A stretch of 64,000 nucleotides of DNA from Capsicum annuum (lineage: Eukaryota > Streptophyta > Magnoliopsida > Solanales > Solanaceae), in NCBI RefSeq assembly GCF_002878395.1, contig NC_061120.1:98470654-98534653 (forward strand), in the 5' to 3' direction. Both the position numbers and the translations under genes were made by a program. This document shows, in pieces, positions 57,000 to 64,000 of the stretch. Under the pieces are notes generated by a model. The model was not told where the DNA came from. It ran no database searches and was given only the letters and a program-made list of their open reading frames with translations. Every line of letters begins with the position of its first letter. Position 1 is the stretch's first letter.

Positions 57000-57680
57000 G
57001 TATCTATCACTATATTGGCCTTACTCGAGTAAATTTCTTGCATGTGTTGAGGCAGGATACTTTTTCGTTGAGCTAGTAATGGATAGACATTTAAGGATAG
57101 GAAGTTTTTTATCATTAAAGATAAAATATTGAAAGGAGAAATCAAGGAAGCGAGTCTTGATTCCAAGAATGTTTCATGGATTAAGGGTCAAATTTATGTT
57201 CCTAAAATGGGTGAGACTAGATTGATCATAGAGGTTTCTCATAGTTCAATTTATTCTATTCATATAAGTTCAACGAAGTTGTATCATGACCTGAAGCATA
57301 TTCATTGGTATTGTACTATAAAAAGAGATGTCATTATGTGTGTGGCTAAGTATATGAATTACAGAAATGTGACGTATGAGCACTAGATACTGGGCGGTAC
57401 AACTCAAAGAAGGACTATACTTGAGTAGAAGTGGGAGCACATTATAATGAACATCATGGTTGATTTGCCTCAACCTTTTGGGAAGTTCTAATCTATTTGG
57501 GTAATTATTGATAGATTGACCAAGTCAATACTTTTTTATCGGTGAAGGTTAACTAGAATATGGATAAGTTAGCTATGATCTATATTTGGGAGATAGTTCC
57601 ATATCCTATTTCCATTATTTAGATAGTTCTACTCATTACACAATGCACTTTGGTACTTTAATACAATGAGAGTTGCGCAT
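57000..57680 (+). pseudogene. Integrase relic, first part (M)
   Basis: The open stretch 57129-57386 reads GQIYVPKMGETRLIIEVSHS, SIYSIHISSTKLYHDLKHIH and AKYMNYRNVTYEH. This is the zinc-binding N-terminal region of Gypsy integrase (His pair visible, Cys pair decayed to Y/N). MNIMVDLPQPFGKF and WVIIDRLTKS (about 57445-57530) belong to the catalytic core, with the second Asp region. It is interrupted at 57680 by LTR N and continues at 60660. Confidence 0.75.
57676..57680. repeat. Possible target-site duplication of N, left copy
   Basis: CGCAT here and CACGT at 60660-60664 differ by two G/A changes. Both derive from CGCGT by one CpG-type transition each. Confidence 0.45.
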
Positions 57681-58392
57681 TGTCACACCTAAAATCCTAT
57701 TGGGGCGGACTAGCACCCGTAACTGAGGAGGCCCGGGAGAACCAGCTAATAACCTTATACTTCCCATGCATACCTTTATGACAACCCGAAATTCGGACAG
57801 AATCATGTCGCATATAAAAGGAAATAATCACCTGTATAAGCTCGAGCACACATATATATGTATATATAATACTTGGTTGTTGGAGCCATCACGTCTATTA
57901 ATAAAATGCCACCTTGACTGTACATTACGTCTACAAAACCTCTAGACAATACACAGAGTTTAACTAAGGTCGGGACACACCCCTCCATATAACTAAATTC
58001 TATAAAATACGAAAACTGACTGGATATAACACAAAAATCCCAAAGCAAACTGGAGCTCACCAAAAGCAGCTGGATATCCTGGCTCCTACTTTGCGGTGTA
58101 TGAGCTGAGGTACCTGTGCCTGCAGCATGAAATACAAGTCCCCCGTGGGGGGCGTCAGTACAAAATATGTACTGAGTATGTAAAGCTATAGATAATCACA
58201 TATGATATAGGAGCTCAATAGAAATCAGAAACAAGTGAATAAATCGTAATAGCAGTGGACCACACTTACTAGAACTTGTGACAACCTGTACATTGTATTT
58301 ATTCAATCACTTTACCTTCGTTCTTATCATCTTTGTAATCATTATTGTATTGTACTTTGACCATTAGGCTGCCTCCAGTACATATCAACTGA

Positions 58393-58504
58393 GATCGACC
58401 CATGATAGGCTTATGCCCCTGGGATACCACCCATAAACACATAATAGGGATTGACCCATGATAGGCTTATGCCCCTAGGACACCACCCGATAAGAAAGAA
58501 CTTC
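58393..58504. repeat. 56-bp tandem repeat in LTR N
   Basis: Two units start at 58393 and 58449. Both contain GACCCATGATAGGCTTATGC and CCACCC. Confidence 0.85.
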
Positions 58505-58552
58505 CATCACTTAGTTTAATTAATCATTGACATTGTTATTTCAGTCGCCACC

Positions 58553-58686
58553 GCATTTTTGATACTTTGAAACAATGATACATCAATAAGAGACATATAA
58601 ATAGACCATCAATGCAATAACAATGAAGTAAGAACTCATTGGCACATCAATGAAGTGTTTTAGAGTCATCAATGCCATAACAATGA
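58553..58686. repeat. 134-bp copy left of the gap
   Basis: It is identical, base for base as far as I can read, to 58792-58925 on the right of the gap. Confidence 0.9.
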
Positions 58687-58786
58687 NNNNNNNNNNNNNN
58701 NNNNNNNNNNNNNNNNNNNNNNNNNNNNNNNNNNNNNNNNNNNNNNNNNNNNNNNNNNNNNNNNNNNNNNNNNNNNNNNNNNNNNN
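58687..58786. other. Assembly gap (100 N)
   Basis: There are exactly 100 Ns, a standard placeholder length. Reading frames drawn through it are meaningless. Confidence 0.98.
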
Positions 58787-58791
58787 CCACA

Positions 58792-58925
58792 GCATTTTTG
58801 ATACTTTGAAACAATGATACATCAATAAGAGACATATAAATAGACCATCAATGCAATAACAATGAAGTAAGAACTCATTGGCACATCAATGAAGTGTTTT
58901 AGAGTCATCAATGCCATAACAATGA
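58792..58925. repeat. 134-bp copy right of the gap
   Basis: It repeats 58553-58686 exactly. It contains the start of a 60-bp tandem repeat (units 58861-58920 and 58921-58980, each starting AATGAAGTA). Confidence 0.9.
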
Positions 58926-60659
58926 AGTAGGAACTTATTGGTATATCAATGAAACATTTTGGAGTCATTAATAGCACATGGATCTTGTTTGAGTAACTGG
59001 ATACCTTCTGACATTCATTAGTGCAATGAACATGTAAGATTTGGAAAACAAGTAAGTATTGGAATGCCTTGACATCTTGTAGGGTGGAAACAAGTTCATT
59101 GGTAACGTAGGACATGATACAAAACCATTATGGATCACATGTTACTGAATAACTTTGGAAACTTTCTTGATAGAACAATTGTTCACTTTCATGCCAAAGA
59201 TATGGTATAGAGTATGTGCTTTACATACCTGACTATCAACCTTCAATACTAGTCCCAAATGGACTTCCTGTCTTTTCGGATTACTTATCTATAATGAACA
59301 TATATAGCAATCTAGTATTAGCGACCAAACGTCACAATTCAATTATTTGAATTCACCAAACTAGTGGTTAAGTAGTAATCCTTAATTACACCTTAAAGCG
59401 TGTCACTTTAAACCTCTTATACTCTAATTACATTCATATGCCATGCATATTCATACAACATCCTCCAATATCAAGTTTGGATTCATTTATCCTTCCAACC
59501 AATCCATTAAACCAAATTGAGCAATAGACATAAATAATCATCAATTCAATAGTATATCAGCATATCCACGTTCCATAACTCAATTACCATATCAACCTTC
59601 CATAATTCAATACAACCAAACCATGCAAAATAGTCCATAACCCTATTTTCATCAGCTTTCAATAACAACCAATACATATAATCCTCTATCACACATATAC
59701 ATATGGAAAAGAACAAAGGCAAATAATATTCATACCTTAAAATTCACCTCTTGATTATGCAATCCTATTTGCACAAATAATAGGTGCCGTTCAAAGCTCT
59801 CGAGATGACAAACGCATTTATCGGATTACTTTGGAATTTCTACGGTTGAATCAAAAGTAATTTAAAGGTCAAACTTTGCTAGGGTTTGTTCTTTCTCAAA
59901 GATTGATGATGAAAATGAGTTTTTGAACTCATATACATGTATATATACACATATTCCTATCCATAATATAATAGGAAATGACCAAATTGCCTTTAAAATT
60001 TAGATAATATCAAATCTATCCTTTGGTGGACTGTTTTGATAAGCTAAAGTATATCGACCATAACTCTTTTATCCGATATCGGATTTAGGTGAAATTGGTA
60101 TATTTGGAAGGATAATTCAAAGGTCTTTCATTTCATATAAAGTAGGACACCCAGTTTGTCCTGTACAAGGAGTTATACTAGTTTGAAGGTGACCCTAAAA
60201 ATCTATTTTGATAGGCTGAAGTAAAACGAGTATAACTCCTTACTTAGACGTTGGATTTGGATGAAACCAATTGCATTGGAAATAAGACTCAAATATATTT
60301 GTTTTAATAGGTCTCAGCTTTCCCAGTTCATCATATTAAGGGAGTTATGATCATTCAAATTTGACCCAAAAATTTAGCTAGCCTCAGTAGTTTGTGTGCA
60401 GGAAATTTTCCTGCACATTTACTATTCCCAAATATCCCAGCCACCATTTTATAGTTTTGAATGTGCTCGATTATATCTGATACCTATCTATTTTTTTAAA
60501 TCTTTATATCATTGGAAAGCTTATTCAATAACCTTCGAATGGAAACATCGACGGGCAAATTTCGGAATAAATAAAATAAAAAAAATTAATTCCATATAAA
60601 TAAGACCAATACACGTACTTGAATATGCCAATATACGTACTTGAATACGGGGTGTTACA

Positions 60660-61165
60660 CACGTACAACTGGAGATTAGTATAACTTGTTACCCATAGAT
60701 AAATAATTTATCACAGTAGACTATTTAAATATTGAGAAATATGTTTTCAACTTGTGTGACAGCTTTTGCGATCATTGGGACAAGTTCTTTTATTTAATAT
60801 CATTTGCCTACACTAATAATGACCAATCAAACATTTAAAAAGCATCAATTAAGGTTTTTTGTAAGAGAATGTATATACATTTGGTTGGCTTGTTTGATTG
60901 GCTTGAGGTTTGGCCATAGGGTGAGGCTTTTTTGAATGACTCTCTGAAAAGGGTGATATTTATTTTAGATAACCTTATGACAGCTTAGAGTAGGTATAAG
61001 ATTAAAACAAATAGGATATTAAGTAACTAGAAGTTCATAATAGGGGAGCAGGTCTTGTAGAAGGTATCGGCGTAATGAGTAACAAGCTTAGTCCAATGTT
61101 TATTAGATATTCGAGATCTTTCAGTATATTGTAAAGATGTACTATAAGTTGTCTTACCTCATAAT
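60660..61165 (+). pseudogene. Integrase relic, C-terminal part (M)
   Basis: It continues the core after LTR N: a frameshifted TQLEISITCYP (about 60663-60695, the TRL-STAYHP block), then LNDSLKRVIFILDNL (about 60935-60980) and a TNRILSN-KFIIGEQVL stretch (about 61000-61050), the part before the chromodomain. KLSPMFIRYSRSFSIL-like phrases are at about 61087-61135. At about 61165 the sequence changes to Gag of element O without an LTR between. Confidence 0.65.
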
Positions 61166-61600
61166 AGTATGCCAATTCATGTGGCTAACCAAGCATTTGA
61201 GAATGGACTATATGGGCAAGGCTCTTTCAACTGAGGATATTCCTAGAGCTTTTTTGGTTTTACTGGTTATGTGAGTTATTTAGGTTATACTTAGTAGAAG
61301 ATAATTCCCAGGTCATGTTGTGTGTGTAATATTCTAGAGCACCTTAAGAAGGATAACCCCGAGTAGAGAAGTAAAGGATAATATTTGAGCTCTCAGGCAC
61401 TAGTAAGAGTTATAGCACCCCTAAATAAGGGTCGTGGTGGATCTTAGGTAGGTTAAGGTGAACCACTAATAAATTAAGGAGGTGCAAGAGGTGTTTAGGC
61501 ATGATCTAATAAGGTTCAATGTTATGCTATTTTGAGTATCCCAAAGGTGGAGTCGTCTTATGTATTTATCACATGTATCATTCCAACAACCTACTTCTAT
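61166..61600 (+). pseudogene. Gag end relic (O)
   Basis: It begins with CCAATTCATGTGGCTAACC, a counterpart of the M gag at about 55645. A decayed knuckle with LEHLKKDN (last Cys to Asn) is at about 61333-61360. The stretch to protease is basic and Gly-poor. There are stops throughout. Confidence 0.5.
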
Positions 61601-62060
61601 GTTATTTGATTCTAGTTCCACTTTCTCTTATGTATCTAGATATTTTGCATTGGGTGTTGATATAATGTGTAAGTCTCATTCTATGCCTATTAATTTATGT
61701 ACCCAATAGGTGATTCCTTAGTGGTGATCTAGTGTATAAACCCTGTGTTATAAGTCTTTAGGGGTATGATACTTTGGTGCATATTATCTTGTTGGAGATA
61801 ATATATTTCTATATAATTTGGGGTATGTATTTACTTTCCCTCTATTATCTTTTCTAGGATTATTATCCCAAGATAATAGATTTGGTCATGTTGAGTGTAC
61901 AAAGGTTTAAGTTACATAGTATCTAAGTTTATATCCTAAAAGGGTGATTTGCTTTCTCTAGGTTCAATGAATGGTTGAGAATGTGCTTCTTTATTATTTG
62001 TCTTATGTTCTAGCTACTAGTATTGACATTCCTCCTTTTGAATCAATAAAGGTGGTAAGG
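61601..62060 (+). pseudogene. Retropepsin relic (O)
   Basis: LFDSSSTFSYVSRYFALGVD at about 61600-61660 is the active-site strand with D-S-S in place of D-S/T-G. A decayed VILGMDWLS-like phrase (LYNLGYVFTFPLLSF) follows at about 61810-61855. Confidence 0.75.
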
Positions 62061-62830
62061 GATATTATGGATGAGTTTTCTACATACCATCCAAGTGTTC
62101 CTCCTGACAGAGATATCAATTTTTGCATTAATAGATAGCTAGACACTAAGCCCATCTCTACTCCTCCATATAGGATTACTCTGGTGGAGTTAAAAGTATT
62201 GACAAAATAATTGCGGGATTTGTTTAGTAAGGGATTTATTAGGCCCAATATTTCACCATAGGCTACTCTATGTTGTTTGGAAAAACTAAAGATAGTCCTA
62301 CCTATAAATGTATTGACTACCGATAGAAGAACAAGGTGAATAACCAAAAACATATCCCCTTTCATTTATTGATGATTTGGTTAATCAACTTTAGGGGTAT
62401 TTGATGTTTTTAAATATTGACTTGATATTGGGGTACCATTATTTGATGATTAGGGCTTTATATATCCCTACGATGACTTCAAGGACACCGTATAACCATT
62501 GTGAGTATTTTGATTTGTCCTTTGGGTTGAGTAATGTCACGTCAAATATTATTGGGTGATGGATTGAGTCTTTTGTCTTTATTTTAATTCCCTTATTATT
62601 GTCTTAATTGATGATATCTTTGCTTATTAAAAGAGTGTACCCTAGAGATTGATGAATGAAAAGTTGTATGCTAAGTTCATAAAGTGTAAGTTTTGGCTTA
62701 TTTCAGTGTCATTTGTATCACAAGTAGTATCCATAGATGGCATTATGGTTGATCCATCCAAGGTAGAGGGAGTTCAAATTTAGTTTAAGCATACATCACC
62801 TATCAAGATTTAGAGTTTTGTCGGTATAGC
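62061..62830 (+). pseudogene. Reverse transcriptase relic (O)
   Basis: Blocks in order: YHPSVPPDRDINF (about 62086-62126), KPISTPPYRITLVELKVLTK, LRDLFSKGFIRPNISP (about 62213-62262), the catalytic LIDDIFAY (about 62605-62628, both Asp present), then MNEKLYAKFIKCKFWLISVS, FVSQVVSIDGIMVDPSKVEG and IKI-SFVGIAS near 62805. The palm centre is frameshifted. Confidence 0.8.
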
Positions 62831-63480
62831 TAGCTGTATAGATGGTTCGTGTAGGTCTTATCTAGTATTTTACTTTTTTTTAACAAGATTAACTAAAACA
62901 AATATTTCTTTTTATTGGTTCAATGAGTGAGTGAGCTATCATGTGTTTATGACTTGTTGTTGTCTACCTATTCCATCCTTGTTTGTGGAAGCTGAGGTAC
63001 TTATTACGTATTGTGATGCTTTGAGAGATAGACATTGTAATATTTTGATTTTGAAAAAAGGTGATATCCTATATTTTGAGGCAGTTAAAGACTTTAGAGA
63101 TGAATTGCCCAACCCATGAGTTGGAGTTTGCGGTTGTGGAGTTTGATTAAAAGTTATTGTGGCATTATTTATTTGGAGTTCTTTTTATGGTGTTCATTAA
63201 TTAGTGCAACCTTTAGTACATATTTAACTAAAAGGATTTGAATTTGAGACAACGTAATTGGTTGGGGTTGTTGAAGGACTATGACATGAAAATTTAATAT
63301 TACCTGGGTCATGTAAGGCAAATATAGTGGAAAATGCCTTGTGTATGAAGGTAGTAAGTATGGGTAGTCTTTCATTATTGGTGTCTCTGGAGTAACCTTT
63401 TTATATGGATGTATAGTGTTTGGCCAATAGCGTTATTAGGCATGATCTTTTTGAGCCAGATAGAGTTCTTACATGTGTTA
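62831..63480 (+). pseudogene. RNase H relic (O)
   Basis: The open stretch 62931-63119 contains VEAEVLITYCDALRDRHCNI, corresponding to the FxIYCDAS start of the domain (S to L), and the end of the strand ILKKGDILYFEAVKDFRDEL, a decayed KVIAYASRQL region. Frameshifted pieces LVVLKDYDM-like and the CKANIVENAL (ADAL-type) block follow at about 63265-63345. Confidence 0.65.
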
Positions 63481-63861
63481 AGGCACGATCCTTATTTGTT
63501 GAGTAGGATAAGAATTTATGTTTTATTATGGAAAATTATGTATCATTATACATCAAGTTTCAAAAGTAAAATTCAATGAAGATATTCTTGATTTGGAGGA
63601 TTTTATGATGATTAAGGAATGGATTTATGTTCCTAGAATCGGTGACATGACTAGGTTGATCATGGAGGTGGTTCATAGTTCTAGGTATTCTATTTTTTAG
63701 GTGCACCCAAATATTATCATTACTTAAAGCTGCATTATTGGTGGTGTAGTATGAAGAGGGATATCTATGAGTTTGTTGAATTATAAGCAAGTGAAGTAGG
63801 AGCACCAGAGATTGGGTTTTATAACTTAGAGGATTCATATACCTAAGTGGTAGTGGGAGTG
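63481..63861 (+). pseudogene. Integrase start relic (O)
   Basis: The open stretch 63518-63700 ends with KEWIYVPRIGDMTRLIMEVV followed by HSSRYSIF, the usual start of the zinc-binding region. VCLLNYKQVKxEHQR-like and KW-WE phrases lead to 63861, where the core would continue but LTR Q begins. Confidence 0.75.
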
Positions 63862-64000
63862 TGTAACTCCCTAAACTTCTAAACTATGATTTGAATAGTT
63901 TTTCAAATATTTATCGGCCTGAATCCAAAGATTTGTAATTCTATTTAGGTTTTAAGATCAATTCCTTAGTGTGTGAAGAGCTTTGAATATTAATTAAGCT
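63862..64000 (+). mobile_element. Start of an LTR (element Q), cut by the window end
   Basis: TGTAACTCCCTAAACTTC at 63862 looks like a Gypsy LTR start and interrupts the integrase of O in mid-domain. Only 139 bp are in the window. Confidence 0.5.

Larger units (their letters stand above)
57681..60659 (-). mobile_element. Solo LTR (element N) with assembly gap
   Basis: It begins TGTCACACCTAAAATCC and ends GGGGTGTTACA, so the minus strand starts TGTAACACCCC, a common Gypsy LTR start. Nothing but LTR-like sequence lies between, and integrase of M resumes on the far side, so this is a solo LTR left by recombination. It is about 2.98 kb including 100 Ns. AGTACA-AAATA-TGTACT near 58158 is a small palindrome. 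Direct repeats of 56 bp (58393) and 60 bp (58861) and a 134-bp repeat across the gap are inside. Confidence 0.8.
61166..63861 (+). mobile_element. Ty3/Gypsy element O, body only
   Basis: A second Gypsy coding body lies in the same orientation as M: gag end, protease, RT, RNase H and integrase start. No LTR or primer site precedes it. The integrase is cut at 63861 by LTR Q. Its wording is close to that of M (compare the DRDINF...TKPIS linkers), so M and O are related copies. Confidence 0.8.

Noticed and set aside
58144..58175. Small palindrome AGTACA-AAATA-TGTACT and a G-rich phrase in LTR N as a special regulatory site
   Set aside because: I recall similar phrases in many nightshade Gypsy LTRs, so it is probably ordinary for the family.
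58583..58835. Reading frames crossing the run of Ns
   Set aside because: The gap is a placeholder and the frame across it has no meaning.
1..64000. CRISPR arrays, tRNA or rRNA genes, bacterial operons
   Set aside because: None is visible. The repeats are LTRs, microsatellites or short tandem duplications, and tRNA-like stretches are only primer-binding sites.

Overview
The window looks like plant nuclear DNA, most likely from a nightshade (Solanaceae). It is AT-rich and made almost entirely of old, nested retrotransposons. I found no intact host gene, rRNA, tRNA or CRISPR array. The family assignment rests on recalled protein and LTR styles and is inference. Every coding region is broken by stops and frameshifts, so the long reading frames are relics. 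I name the elements A to Q for reference.

Layout. 1-1293 is a truncated LTR (P) inserted in Ty3/Gypsy element A (+ strand, 1294 to about 4356: protease, RT, RNase H, integrase). A meets Gypsy element B (- strand, 4353-10240, with gag, protease, RT, primer-binding site and a 2.76 kb LTR) tail to tail. 10241-10917 and 21429-21625 read as two halves of one plant-transposon-like protein. They are split by element C (10918-21428), which has two 3.3-3.5 kb LTRs and a gag with three zinc knuckles spaced exactly 111 bp apart, but no visible pol. 21626-24029 holds no recognisable gene. 24030-25052 is a truncated LINE RT.

25053-52432 is a nest of insertions. Gypsy element I (- strand) has its RT cut by Gypsy element H (25974-47527), which has a perfect CATAG target duplication. 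H is itself cut in its RT by a Copia-type element K (30725-37104) and in its 5' LTR by an Asp-primed element J (40323-46082), which has a perfect GTCCA duplication. K and J lack a visible pol. K carries a second, unrelated ORF preceded by its own TATA-like box.

52433-64000 is on the + strand: Gypsy element M (LTR end, primer site, gag, protease, partial RT, integrase), interrupted by a solo LTR N (57681-60659) that contains a 100-N assembly gap. M is followed without any LTR by a second Gypsy body O, which is cut at 63862 by another LTR (Q).

Order of events: J and K are younger than H, H is younger than I, P is younger than A, N is younger than M, and Q is younger than O. The most interesting signals are clusters of short inverted repeats, with a different sequence per family, in many of the LTRs; a hairpin cassette with variable arms in J; the triplicated zinc knuckle of C; and the pol-less Copia element K with a captured ORF.
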